From assembly GCA_905178155.1 (NCBI GenBank), contig CAJINV010000009.1:1041415-1105414 (forward strand): a DNA stretch of 64,000 nt. Reading direction: 5' to 3'. The stretch comes from Amoebophrya sp. A120 (Eukaryota > Sar > Dinophyceae > Syndiniales > Amoebophryaceae). A program made the translations under genes and the position numbers. Below the pieces are notes generated by a model. The model was not told where the DNA came from. It ran no database searches and worked only from the letters and a program-made list of their open reading frames with translations. Below are positions 1-13,200 of this stretch, piece by piece. Numbering within the stretch: the stretch's first letter is position 1; every line of letters begins with the position of its first letter.

Positions 1-299
1 GACTCGAGGACTACCTGGGAACTTAACTCGCACCCCTGGCGAGGGCGAGCAGAAACTAGGCGCGGAGCCGCCAGTAGTGAGTGTCTGTTTGTCTTCAGAC
101 ACGACCTGAAACTGGAAAACTGCTTCGCTGAGCTCGAGTGCGAGGTAAGCCCGGGAAAGTAACCCGCCGCGAAAACTAGGTATTGGGCCGCAAGTGACGC
201 ACGCCTGTTTGTCTTCAGACACGAGCTGAAAGTGGAAAACCACTGCGCCGGACTCGAGGACAGCCTGGGAACTTGACTCGCACCCCGGGCGAGGACGGG
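1..299. repeat. Tandem satellite-like repeat, about 120-130 bp unit
   Basis: Two full copies and the start of a third are visible. Copies begin at about 1, 131 and 251, each with a CTCGAG-containing start. The block TTTGTCTTCAGACACGA recurs at exactly 120 bp spacing (near 88 and 208), followed by a near-identical CTGAAA.TGGAAAAC segment. The first copy contains GTGTCTG and CAGACAC arms that could form a hairpin. The third copy breaks off near 299. The array probably continues left of the window. No coding potential is seen. Confidence 0.85.
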
Positions 300-1281
300 G
301 GACGCGATTTAGCATTAGAAGAGGGCCTTGCTGTGGGGCTGGCAGTCGATGTCCATCAAGGCCGCGCTTGTTGCTGGATAATCTTATGGTCGCGCTCGGG
401 ATAGGAAAGCTGGTGCGTAGTGAGGTCTGTTTACTGAGGAGATATACGTTCATGTTATGCGGATCGCCGATCTGAAAAACGCATGACAGAAACACGCCAA
501 GCACAGGGAGGCAAGGCCGAACAAGACACAACCGAGAAAAAAGAAAACGGAAACCCAATACGCAAGTGGAAAGCGACATGTGCACGGACCTCGCCAGCAG
601 CTTTGAGCAGACATATCTTGCCCCAGTTGACGACGCGGAGGATGTGTATCGGTTCTCCGCGTTGCACTACCAATTGCACCCAAAAGGAGGGCGCCTCCCG
701 TCCTGCAGCTGTGCACTAGCATAGACACGTTTGCCGTAGCAACGGGATAGACACGTCTTCATTTTTTCACTGCGAGGAGTCGCCGACGGGCGCGTCCGCT
801 TTTAAATCGCTCCTTGTCCGCTCGTGATTGCGCTCAGCTCTTGGGCTCGGTCTGGATGCGTCGGCTGTCATCTTGTCCTCATTTCAAGAAACCAGATGTG
901 TTGCCAGTGGGGTTACATTGAAGTCTCTCACGCGGAGACCAAGACCGCTCCGCTTGCGGCCACCGGGCTTGCGCCTGCGAAGAGTCTGACCCGGCTTCCG
1001 TACGTGGCAGGACCTAGGAACACGGCGACTTGTTCCCAGTTCACAGCAAGCGTTCAACTTTAGGTCGTAGGAGGCTCGCCCAGGTGAAGATGTATAGTAG
1101 CAGACGCAGTCAACTTAAGTACAAGGCAAAGAGACATCGCTTAATCGAACCTACTCAGTGCTTTGAGGTCGTGCTCAGTGCTTTGAGGTCGTAAGCGGCC
1201 CTAATTTTCAGAGACCGAGAGCACCGCCAGAAGGGAGCCCGGCTAGCCGCGTCTCGCGGATTTACGTCCACGCCCATCTTT
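300..1281. other. Region left of the giant gene, no gene seen
   Basis: Short open frames on both strands have no recognisable protein character. The only clear structure is an exact 20-bp tandem duplication at 1154-1192. This is downstream (3') of the TRANK1-like gene, whose stop codon is at 1282. Confidence 0.5.
1154..1192. repeat. 20-bp tandem duplication
   Basis: CTCAGTGCTTTGAGGTCGT occurs twice, starting at 1154 and 1174. The copies are identical. No function is apparent. Confidence 0.85.
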
Positions 1282-4200
1282 TCATGACCCGACTGCAGAA
1301 GGCCGGGGGCTGGTTAGCGGGCTGCCGTCACCACCCTGCGTCGCGGCCCCTTCGACGTCGTGCTCCTCCATCGGCACCACGACGACTTCTATTGATTCCG
1401 GTGGCGCTCCCTGCACAGGCGGGAGGCTAGGCTCGTTTTGGGAGGCGCGTTGCGTGTTCATTTCGTCGATCTCGCTGTCCTGCGTCGCGACGTGACATAG
1501 GAACTCACTAATTGCCTGCGAGGGAGCATCGAAGGGGTTCGGAGCAACGTTCTGCGGATCCGATAGCAGCGCATCGATGCGACTGATGTCGATCAACTCG
1601 TGTAGGCCGTCATCGCTTGTACTGGCTCCCACCTCGTCCCGGAAACCTTCGTGGGATCTCGTGATTAATGCCGCGAGAGCCCGCGCTTCTTCGTCGTCAA
1701 CTGGCCGCTCTTCCCGCTCTTGGCGGGCCGGGGAGGGTGGAGGCCATTCGTCTTCCCCCAGGCCTTCTGGCCCTGATGCATCTTCCCCCAGGCCTTCGTC
1801 TTCCCCCATGCACATTTTGCATGACTCCTGATGTCTGTGATGCATGCCCTAGCATCACAGATTTTGTGAGGGCTTCCTGATGCCTATACCGCATGACAAA
1901 TGCTCTTTCCGTGTAGCAAAACTTGGACTCTCTTTGCTGCTCATGCAATACAGATTTTTTTAGAATCCAAAATCAGCATGACAAGTTGATTCTTCCAGAC
2001 CCAGACATTTTTACAATTGATACCACAACAGGACCAACGAAAGCAGTTGGGGTACGCCTCGCAGAAAAGTTCCTCGTTTCTGTGTATCAAATGCAAAAAT
2101 GTCTGGGTCTGGAAGAATGCAACTTGTCATGCTAAATCTGACGCATGCAAAAATCTGTGTTGCATGATTACCAAAAGCAGTGCAGTTTTAGCCAAGTCGG
2201 GAGGCAGTTTCTCATGCAGGATAGGCATGAGAAAGATCGCACAGAATCTGTCATGCTAGATCCTGCATTCCAGACCTCATGGGTCACGAAAAAGCTGCAT
2301 GACAAATCGCGCATTCTTCCAGACCCAGACATTTTTACATTTGGTACTGTGAAACACGTACTCAAACTCGTGCTTCAGCCTCGCTTCCTCCGGACTGTTC
2401 TTTACCTTCCCACCAAAGCCAAGATGTATGATCTCCGCGCTTTTCGCTAATTTCGTTCCCTCGTCCTCCGTTTTGCGGGCGGTGCTGGTGGAGGAGGTTC
2501 CGTCGCTTTTCTTGTTTTGATTTCCCTGCTTCTGCGCCACGGTTCCTTTCTTCCTGTTGTTGGTGAGAAAGCCGGAGGGAAAGAGCTCCGTTCCTCGCCC
2601 GGAAAAAAGAGCTTCTTCTACGATCGGGCAGACGCGCATCTGGAAATCCCAATCGATCAACTCTAGTCTACCCTCGTGGTCTTCGCAGTTCTCCGTTTGC
2701 AGGCGGACCATCTTGTCAATTTTCTGCTTCCCTTCCTTCCCCATCTCTTGCGGCAGCGAATGAACCTGAAGAAGGTACCACAGGAGGAACTTCTTGGCCT
2801 CTGCCTTCGTAAACACCTTCACCGGAATGTCAGGATCATCTTCAGTCGCTTTGGCTTTCATTTTCTTGCTTTGCCCTTTTGCAGTTCTATCTCCCTTGTG
2901 CAACGCCGCCGAGAAGTCCGGTTTTGCATCCTTTAATATCTTTCCCGCGTTAAGATGTTCTTGCCCCTGGCTGTTGAAATACTCCACAAGCTCCCGATCG
3001 TAACCCAATGCCCAATTAAACAGATTGCGGTGCGCCGGGTTGGTCTCGGTCGCCGCGGAGACCTTGTGCAGCATGATCGGCATCACGTCAGTCCAGTTTG
3101 TCATGGCGGTGTTCATCTGGCCCAAAAGATCGTAATTGTCGGCAATGGCTCGCATTAGACCGTCCGAGGGACAGTTCTCGTTGATTGGGTGGGGAATTCC
3201 ACATAAACTGCACTTCATCGGCTTCTTCCACCACGCGTCCAGGTTCTTTTTATTTGTTCCTTTCCCCTCCTTGTCTTTTTCCGCAATCTTATTTTCCGCC
3301 GTTTTACTTGCTGGGCCATCACGATATCCGATTTGGGTGCCGAACATGTACCGTGTCAAATTCGTCAGAAACTGCCGCCTTTCAATTGGTTTGTTGGGCG
3401 GCGGTGACGAACTTGTTACTGTCGTGCTTTTAGTACTATCGACGCTATCTTTACTTCCCGTAGGCTTGGTGGACGAGCTAGCGACTGTAGCAGGCGGAGA
3501 CGCAGGGATCTTGTTATACATGAGCCTGTAAATGTCTCGTAACAAGGTAGGAAGAAGCCTAACGCCGTCCTCCCGCGTGGGGAATGACGGATTTTGTTCC
3601 TCCTGGTCTTCATCTTCTTCGCGTAGTATTTCGTCAGCCTTATCGGGCGACGACACGCTACTGCACGCGCTGCTACCCGGCGTGGCGGTCAGCGCGGAAC
3701 ACCGTTCCTCAATGGCTTTGAAAAGACTGACCTTTTCGGGACTATCTTTCCTGGAGGTTTTTCCATTCTTCGGGTTCTGGGGTGCTGGGCTTGTTTTCTT
3801 CTGTGGCTGCGGATTTATTGGGTCGATCCTTGTGGTTGCTGCTACTCCAGCTGAAGCTGATGTGGGGCCTGGTGCTGAGGAATTATCTTTATCTGCTGTA
3901 CTTTTTTTTGCTCCATTTTGCGTATTACTACCGCTGCCTGTATTTTTGCCCCCGGAGCCCTGCTTTTTTTGTCCGCGGTTCTCCGAGGGGGTGCCGCCCG
4001 TTTTCTTGTCATTGTTTGTTTTCTCTTTCTTGTTTTGCGCCGTAGTCGACTTGGAAGTAGATGTTTTGCTGGCGTCTTGAGCAGCTCCACACAACGGCCC
4101 GGTACCTTCACGGAGCAACACCAGGTTCTCAGGTCGCGCCAATACCAGCTGCATTGTGCTAAGCGGATGCCCACAATAAACTCCCACATCGGGACGATCG

Positions 4201-7200
4201 GCGTTAATATCTGAACCTAACATATGATCCCCATTGCAACGTAAGACCCGAAGATCGCTGTCGAGGTGCACTCCGAGTCGCCCGGTTCGGCCCCCCTCTA
4301 TCATTGGCTCGACCCAGATGCCGTTGAGTTCAGTGCACACATCTTCTACCCGAGCCAAGACACCCTGGTAGTCGGCCGACTCGCACAGATGCACGGGGTA
4401 ATCGTAACTCTGACGACGTGCGTCTTCGTTTTCGCGGGATGCAGTAGTTGTACAGCCGCTGTCGCGTGTCTTCACGTCAACATCGGCTGACTCCAGAGGC
4501 GGGTAGTATCCGACGTCCGCTCTCATATGCAGGTAGGCGTTGGGCTTTCCATCCGTCGTCGTTCTGGGAGGCTGCGCATCAAATGTAAAAATGTCTGGGT
4601 CTGGAAGAATGCAACTTGTCATGCTGCATTTGGATTCCAAAAAAATCTGTCTTGCATGACTACCAAAAGGAATTTAATTTTTGCTACGCGGAGAGGGCAT
4701 TTGTCATGCGGAATAGGCATCAAGAAGCTCTGAAAAAATCTGTGATGCTAGGGCATGCATCACAGACATCAGGGCTCATGCAAAACGTGCATGACAAGTG
4801 TCAGAATGTTCCAGACCCAGACATTTTTACAGTTGATACTGCGCCGGCGCATTCTGGCACATTCCAAATCTTTCCGAAAAGTTCCCCGACAGTTCCTTCA
4901 AGCCCGCTGAGTCCAAAAGCCGGGGTAAGTCCGTAATCAAGTCCCGCAGCTTATCTGAGCTATGCCAAGGATAAAAGTCGTATCTCACTGTCGGTAAAAC
5001 TTTAGTCGAACAAGTGGACCCGGGTTTTTCGAGATGCCCACTGGATTCAGCTTTGTCGTCGTGAACGGCGGTCGTGCTGATGCGATTGCGAAATAGTTAT
5101 ATGCATTTCTTGGTGAAATCGCTGAATAATCAACGTCAAGTGGCTGCACTGGCAAAATAATTTCGCAGAAGAATAGGAGTTGCGATTGCTCAGAATCAGA
5201 TAGTAATGAAATACATGAAGTGCAGTTGATTGACTGAAGCCACAAAAAAAAAAACGGTACATTTGACCGGAGTAAAAGTACCCGGACTCGCCGTGGGTCT
5301 TCCGCGCGGCCATGAGGCGTAGTTCCTCAGCCCTGCCTGAAACAAAGCCGCACGCTAGCTCATCGCCGGTGGCTCGAGCTCCCTGGGGTCCGGCGGAAAA
5401 CTTGGAAGATCCATTCGGCGCCATGACGAGGCCATCGATAACGACAAGGGCATTTTTGAGCTTTTCCGGGAACACATTGCTGACAGAGCCCAAGTCCTTC
5501 CAGTCGGTGCAGCCGGTAATAGGCCGAGTGAGGCGGTACGTGTCGAAGGGGTTTTCGTTCTCGCGCTGCGCTGCTCCCTGACTCGAGCAGCTGTTCGATA
5601 TGCCCTGCGCAAACAACCGATTAACCGGAAAGGTGCTCAAGCGTCGCCCCCCGCTCCCGACCGAAAATCGATGCAGCATTTCGTACGTGCCCCGTTTGAG
5701 CGCTTCCATCCTTTCTCGCGCGACCGGCTCAGCCTCTTCCCCCTGCTCTGCTAGAATGTTCTTATACCAGTTGGAAATTTCCTGCAGCGTTTTCGCCGGC
5801 GTGCAGTCGACCTCTTTGCCGCTGGGCTCGCAGTTCGCCTTCGGGGGACATCCCTCCGCCACGGAAAGCAGGTACGACCAGGCGTCGATACCTCCCACGT
5901 CCGCGAAGAGCACGGCGAACTCTTCTAGCTCCTGCTGCACTTTGCAGCAGCTGCGGAAAACCGCGTTGCGCTTCACATGCACCCGGGCGTTGCGCGCCTG
6001 CGGTACCGTGTTCTCCAGTACATTGGCCTCCAGGGAAACGCCCTCGTTGTGCCAGAAATCCTTTGCAGACGGGCACTGCAGGTTCGCGACGTACTTGCTC
6101 TGAATTTGCTCCAGCTTTCCCAGGTGCTGCGTCAGGTTCTGCCAAACCCGTTCCGTCAGTTCGTCGTACCCGAACTGCTGCAAGTACTGCCACGAATTCC
6201 ACGGCGAGCACGCCGGGTGAAAGTAGTACTCTTGCGTGTACGGGCACTGGTGCCCGAGCTGCTGCAACACTTTCTCGGCGCGTCGGAGCCGGCGGCCGTA
6301 CAGCGTTTCCACGTCGAACTTGACCAGTCTCGGCATGCAAAACTGGTACAAAATGTTGGTCGTTTTCTGCCGCACGACGGAAGAAAAGTGTTTCGCTTTT
6401 TCCCACCACCGAGGCATGGCAGTCGTCAACAGCTTCCGTAGCGCGTCCTCTGACGAAGCTGCAATCTTCATTGAGCTACCGGAAAGTTCATCTGCAAAAT
6501 CACTCGCGGTCCAAGAGGAATGGCTGCTCGAAGCTGCTGTAATTCTGTTTCGATTCGTCCTACAACTGCCGGCAGCGTCGATTCGTGTGAACAGCAAGGT
6601 GTGCATGTCTTGCGGACCATCAGCGCCAGAGCAGGAAGATTCCTGTTCTTGATCTCGCGCAATGCAAGAAAAAACCGGCTTACATTCGTTTTTTGAAGCT
6701 GTTGCTGCATCGTTTTCACGTGCGCTCTTCTTACTCCTCTCACGCTTTGTTCGTCGACGTCCCCCCGCTGGGCATCCGTAGACCCACTCCGCAAAAGTTC
6801 GAAGACTTGGCCGCTTAGTGCTAAACACGCTCTCCTCGCCGTACTTTTTCACCGCGTCTTGTTTCGTAAATTGCTTGTGCTTCAGCAAGTTTGCCCGCGT
6901 GTACTTCACGACGAGGTGCGTCAGCAAGTTGCTCGCGGTGCTGGCGTTTTTATTGTTGTCTTCTGCGTTGTTTCCGGCTTCGTTACCCACTGCTGAGAAG
7001 TCGTCCTTGCTGTTGCGCCGGTTCTTCCCCCCGCCGCCGCCGCCGCCGGCGGTCGACGAACTGCTGTTTTTGTCTTCCTTCAGAATCTCCTTTACCTTGT
7101 CGGCGTACTTGGGATCGCTGGCCAAACTGCCCAACAGCGCGCTCTTGATATCCTTCTGCCGCTGCTGCACCGTCTTGGTGCCCCACTGCTTTTCCTTCGT

Positions 7201-10200
7201 TGCGATTTTGCTCTCCGTTTTCTGGATGACGCTGCTCTCCTCCTCTTCGGTGGACGTTTTCCAAGTGAAATCCATGAACCGGAACGGGGCCAGCGCCATG
7301 CCAACCTCCCGCTCCTCCACCTCCGGTAGGCATTTGGATAGCTTCTGTTCCGCGGTGTTATAGCACTTGGCGTCTTTTTCGCTACTGTGTCCCAGTTGAA
7401 ACGCCTGCAGCAGCTGGTCATTCAGTTCGACGTCCACGGCTGCCACCGGGGCGACCAAAAATTCGTCCGGCAAGAGCCTGCGTGCGACAATGAGCTTCAG
7501 GAAGAACAAAAAATCCACCATGAGGATCGACGACAATGGCGTGCCCTCGACGAAAAAACTGCGTAAAATCCCGTTCCCCAAGACGTAGTCGTCGTGAACG
7601 CGCAGCTTGTACGCGTCCACAATCCACTCGCACAGCTCAGCCAGCCGAAAGTCTTTCAACTGCAGAGCCGGGACTCTGGTGGCTTTTGGGGAAATTGTGG
7701 GAACTGCTGCAGTCGTGGGTGTAGTCGCTGACGTGCAAGATGATGGTCCCGCGCCAGTTGCTGGACCGGTGCTTTTATCCATCTGCTGGCGGTTCTTCTT
7801 GTTTTTGCCTTTTTTGTTTCCGGTCGTTACTGTGGTTGCCGCAGCCGCACCCGCAGCAGGCTTACTCTCTCCTACTTCGCTGCGTTCCTTCTCCGGTGGC
7901 GGTTCCTCGTCTTTCTCTATTTCGCGCTGAAAGAACTTGATCCAGCTTTCGCGCGTGAAGAAATCATGTGCAGAAGTGGTTCTGCTAGGCAGTCCTCCTC
8001 CTTGTGCACGGGACGACACATCAAAAGACGCCGGCTTCGTCGCGCCTGCAGTAGCCTTCGCACTGGTCGTAGCATCGTCTGCTTCACCAGTGCATCTCCG
8101 TGAACGAGTGATGCGACTCTTGTTTTGCCTAATATGTTCAGCCGCCATCTCGTCCAACCGGCGAAACCAGTGCTTCTTCAGCCTCAATTCGTCTTCTGCA
8201 GACAGCGTTTCGTCCTCGTAAATCGTTTGAGGAAACGTGTAACCGTACTTCGCTGTGTTCGGCGAACTGGCAGTGAATTTCAGTGGGTGGCAATCCAGAG
8301 CGCTCGCTCCGACTTCCTCGAACAGCGCAGGCTCCTCTAAATTCCACTCAGCAAGTGTGGCGAGCGCTGAGTAGAACGAGATGGCGCAGTAAACAGAGTG
8401 AGATTTTTTACTTCGTCCACAGCTTTCTTCAATTGCGCCGCTGTGTCGCTCGGAACTGCTGGAGACACCAGCGTCTGCCGGTGGACGAGTAGAATGATAA
8501 CCTTTCGTTTCTACTTCCACTTCATCATCAACGACCACGAGATTTTCGTCCTGAATCTTGTCAAGTCGCGCTCGGCACTGCGCGAAGCGAATGTCCGACC
8601 GCAGTTTTTGATCGCTCTCTACGGAGATCGTGGGCGTCTGCAGTTCCTTGCACAGAATCGAGCTCATCTCCGGCCGATCATTGGCGAGGCACCGGCGTAT
8701 CAGCCGCTCTTCCTTGCTGTTGGTGTTCAGGAGAAAACCCATGGTCTGAGACATGACGCCACCGCCGGGCTTTGACTTGGCGTGATCAAAGGAAGCCGTG
8801 GCCAAGACACGGTAGCATTTGCGAATGAAATCTAGGCGTATCCACAAATGCGCCGTCACCTTGGCAAACCTCGCTGTTCGCGTGCCGCACTCGCACACCG
8901 GGCAGAAACTACTGTTATTTCCAGTGCTTGCAGAGCGCGACTTTGTTTTGTTCAAGAACGCGGTGGAATTGTTGGCAGTAGTTGAGGTCGCAGCTCCACC
9001 TTCAATTGCGCTGCTGCTTGACGCCTGGCAACCTTCCGCCTGGGAAGCAGCAATTACTTGTTCCGCGGATGGAATGAGTTTTCGGTACAGATTCAGGTGC
9101 TGCTTCTTCTTGGCTTTCGTCGTTGACCTTCTCGATGCAGTGTGAGCTGCACCCAAACCAGGGCTGCGTGATGCGGGGTGAAATAGACTGCTGCCATACG
9201 TTGTGTCCGCACAAAGGCGGGTCAGGTACTCCTCTGCCTCCTGATGCATCCCCGCACCCGCTTCGATTAGCGTACAGAATGCAGCGACGGGCGCATTAAG
9301 CTTGTCAAAGAGGGTCGCTGCCTCTTTGCTAAGCCCCTTTTCGCGCATCAACCCGGCGGCAGCGACGAAGAAAAATAACCTGCTTTCCGGACCCATGCCA
9401 GTGGCGGTCGTGCGCAGCGTTGGGGTCGTTACATTCGCCTGTTCGGCTTTCCGAGGCAAGCACCACGAGGAATGCGACTGATCGCTGCTTGATCCACCAA
9501 AAAGACTGCTAAGCAGATCCGCAGGCAGCAGAGCGGAGTTCTGGTTCGTCCCTGTCTTGACCGTGAGCATTGGATCACAGCACGGGGAGTACAACGCGAG
9601 TGAGTCTTCATCACCTGCAGTCTCGATCCAACTAAAGTCGAAATTAACGGCGTCGAAACGCCGGAATTTTCCATCAGGTAGCTCTGCGTCCCTATCGCTT
9701 AGATCGAGTGGCTCTCCTTCTTTTCTGTTACAACTCGTGTCCACTGGAAGTTCTGCGGTCTTATTTCCAGCAACGACTAGTACTGGTTGTGTTAGCTGGC
9801 CCCCCAACAGCTCGGACAATCGGAGCCCTTGGCCGTAGTACTGCACGAGGTCCAGACAAAACCGGATCCTCCTGCCCAGCCCGGCGTCTTCGTGCAGATA
9901 AAAGTCCTGCCAGTGGTCTGCGCGGAACGGGTTACTCGTTCCAGTGGCAAAGCAACGCAGCTCGTCCTCGTCACGGCCACAATCCGGCGTATTGAAAAAA
10001 GCCGCCGCGGGTAGCAGACCGTGCAGCTGGTCGACCGCCTCAAAGTAGGTCTGGCTCATAGCGTTCTTTTGGTCTCTCTCCACTTCCAGCTTCTTGTTTT
10101 CCCTGAGCAGTCGTCGCCCCCGCGCGCAATGAATGCGCGCCAGCAAAGCCGTGTGGTACAGCATCCCCTCGCTGCCCGTGTCCCGAAGCAAGTCGAAGGC

Positions 10201-13200
10201 CTCGTCCCATTGAGGGTGGTGCTGCTTCAAGCACTGCAACGCCCGCTGTTCGCGGGCATACACACTGTTCCCCAGTGTTTCTGGATTCCCGAAATCATAC
10301 ACGTTCGGCGTGCGCCGGCAGCGGCGCTCCGTGGTGACGAAGTGGAGCACGGGGATAACGGAACTTCTACTCGCCCCTTCGTGCCGCAAGTGCTCGCCGA
10401 AAAAAGTGGAGCGCCCCTCCGCCGGAGGACCACCTTCATCATCGGTGGAGGACGGAGCCGCCATCAGCCGTCTCGCGTTTTCGACTGTGAAAATCTCCTC
10501 GGGCCAGTGCGCCGCGTGCAGGAAAGCGTGGCACATTCTTTCCTTCGCGGGGTCGCTGCATGTGGTCACTCCGTACCAGGCCTGGAGCGCCTGTAGGGCC
10601 ACACTGCGCTTCGGGTCGGCCTCCTCGTAAAACAGCAGTCGGCGCTTCGCCCGCGTAACCACACTGTACAACGTCTGCAGATCTAGCAACCAGTGCGAGT
10701 CGTAGTCTACCTCAGGAGAGGGCGGAGCTGCTGCCCCCTCTGTTCTTCTTGCCCCTCGAGTTCCATCAACATCGGAGGTGCTGCCCTGCTGATCAAATGC
10801 AGCACGTTCGCCATCGGGGTCTTCATTGAAGCCGGAAGTCGCAGGAGATGGTGAGACCACGGCTTGCTCGGGCGCTGATTTTGTTATCCTTATCAGCCTC
10901 GCCCAACATTTCTCGCTGCACCTGGGTGCGGCGCTCGACTTTTTTCGACTCGTTGCATCTTGGTCCACTTTGTTGTCGGTCCCGTAGGAATCGGTCGGGA
11001 GGTAGTTTGACGAAATACCACCGCCGCTTCCCTGGCCGTAGTTGTTGAAGAAGTTGTCGCTGTTGGGATAAAAGTGATTGCTGGTGTTCCCGTGAAAGTA
11101 ATCACCGCTGGAGAAATGGTTCATCGGGTCGCCAGCTCCGCAAAAATTCTGCTCATCCAGCATGTGTTCTTCACCGCGTTCGCGCAATATTTCGCGGTAC
11201 CTTTCCCGGACGCTGGTGCAGAAATCGTGCGCGGTGTCGGAGCCCGAGGGGGATCCGAAAAAATTCCAAACGCACACGTCGTACAGCTCCTTACCGCGGG
11301 CCTCCTCGACTGTCAGAATCTTCGGGAGATGCTGCAGCTCGACAGCGAGGCCGGATTGCTGCAACGCGGATATTTGCCGGTTAAGAGACGACACATCTAC
11401 TTCTGCTCCAGCGTTATTTCTCATCTTTTTTCTTCTCTTCAAAAGGCGCTTTCGCCTTTGCGACAAAATTGCTTTGACGCTCTTTTCCAGCAGCGCTTCC
11501 AGCCGGTCTTTTTCGTCACCAGATCGCACAATAATCGCCGACGCGACGAGTCCTCCGGTATTGCAAGCCGGGTCTCCGAAGGTTTGCTTGATTTGAGTCC
11601 TTGTTCGGGGGGCAGATGACGTGCCTGATTTATTCTGCCCGTCTTGCACACCGTCGTGCTCTTGTTCCCTGCGAGGAAGGACGTCATCTTCATCGACGTG
11701 TTGGCGTTTATCAAAACCAAAAGCACTATCCTGCCGGCTCCTGTCCTCGTCCTCTTCTGAGCAGCTGGATAATTCGTCCTCGTCTGGAGGCAGATTTCTG
11801 CCAACGGCAGTTTGCTTTATTTGAACGCCGGCGCCGCTTCCGGGCTCCTCGCTAAGAAACGTGTCTTCGAAAAGTCCTTCGTCGTCCGCAGCTGCCAGCA
11901 AATGTCTGTCTTTGAACAACAACGTCTGGAGAAAGGTCTGTACCGGGACGCCAGCAACCAGAACGGGGGGCGACCCCAGGTTGGTCCGGGACGAATGAGA
12001 GGGCTTTCTTGCTTCATCCATGTTTACGCCGGTGTTGCCATCGTCTGATGTTCTTTCATCATCGTCACTTTGAAGCCCATCCTCCTCGTTCTTCTCAATG
12101 TCGTCTGTCGCAAAGTTGTCAACATCATTGCTGCCGTGTCGTCCCGCCAGTACCCGGTCAGGAAAAAAACGCTTCATGATTTTCAGCAGACTCTTGCTGA
12201 ACCTCCGCACACAGCGTGTCTGTGCCTGGTTCGCCTTGGTAAGGACCGTCAAGTCGCGCAGACCGGTGCGGACAAAGGACTCCCGGCCCAGTTCCCGGTG
12301 CCAAATTTGGTGAAAGAGCAAGTGTTTGATCCTCTTCGGGTCTTGCATAGTTTCCGTGGCAGGGAAAGCAGACGGCGCCGCGCCCGCACCACCCAAGTCA
12401 GAGCTTGTCACAAAGCAAAACGGACCAACGGCACGGCCACGTAATAGGGCAAACATGGCGACCTCCTTGGGCGTCTGTAACAATCAATGCATGCATTTTT
12501 TAGTACAATTTGTACACTTTCTATTTACTTGGGGCAGAAAAAAAAGTTCGTGTTGACGAGGAGTCTTCGTGCTGTGACATTCATTTTCAATGTCATAGTC
12601 CTCCAAAAGAGCGATTCGTAAAAACAGAATTCATGCACGTTCACATCGACAGTGAGTAATACAAAAGGAAACTGCAAAACAGAACTATACCAAGTGTTCC
12701 ACGGAATCCACCAAGATCTGCAGCTCCAAACCGAATATGTCCTTCTTTCCGTTTTCCAAGTAGCGATGCCAGATGTGGTCGCAGGCGTGCACCAAATCGT
12801 AGCAGTCTTCCGTCTCTAGAAGTTCTATGTACTGCTTGTACATGCGAAACACGATTTCGCGATCCCGCAGGCTCGGAAACAAAGATCTTTTCGGTGTACC
12901 AAACAACAAGCCCTGGTGGTTCTTCGTCGCTTGTAAGTATCGCTCTTCCACGTGAGGTAGCGCGGAAAAGATACTACGATACCTACAACTCTCCTCATCT
13001 TCCCCGATGCCGACACTTCCACATTGAAAGATGATCTCCTCGTCGTTTTCCTCCAGAAAGAGTCCGCCGCCCGCGAGAAGGCGGAACTCTTGCCAGACGT
13101 CAAAGGCGGCAAAGGAGTGGGAAAACGCAACCTTTTCCTGCAATTTGGGCCAGAAAACTCGACAGAAGTTTGCGAACGTGACCCTCGTGGATGCGTCTTT

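Noticed and set aside
450-1063. Short overlapping frames on both strands near the left edge
   Set aside because: None has domain character, and all are within the length expected by chance.
3532-4080. Plus-strand open frame of 182 codons inside the giant gene
   Set aside because: It is the antisense of a Lys/Thr/Ser-rich low-complexity part of a well-supported minus-strand exon; its own translation is Phe/Leu-rich mirror sequence without domain character.
4839-4940. Alternative frame ending NVPECAGA before element C that would allow GT-AG splicing
   Set aside because: It meets a TAA near 4953 and has no matched upstream exon, whereas the chosen frame is open to 5094 and joins the previous exon at phase 2.
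4985-5245. Minus-strand open frame between exons 4 and 5 of the giant gene
   Set aside because: It reads mostly through a 184-nt intron; the exon frame is a different one.
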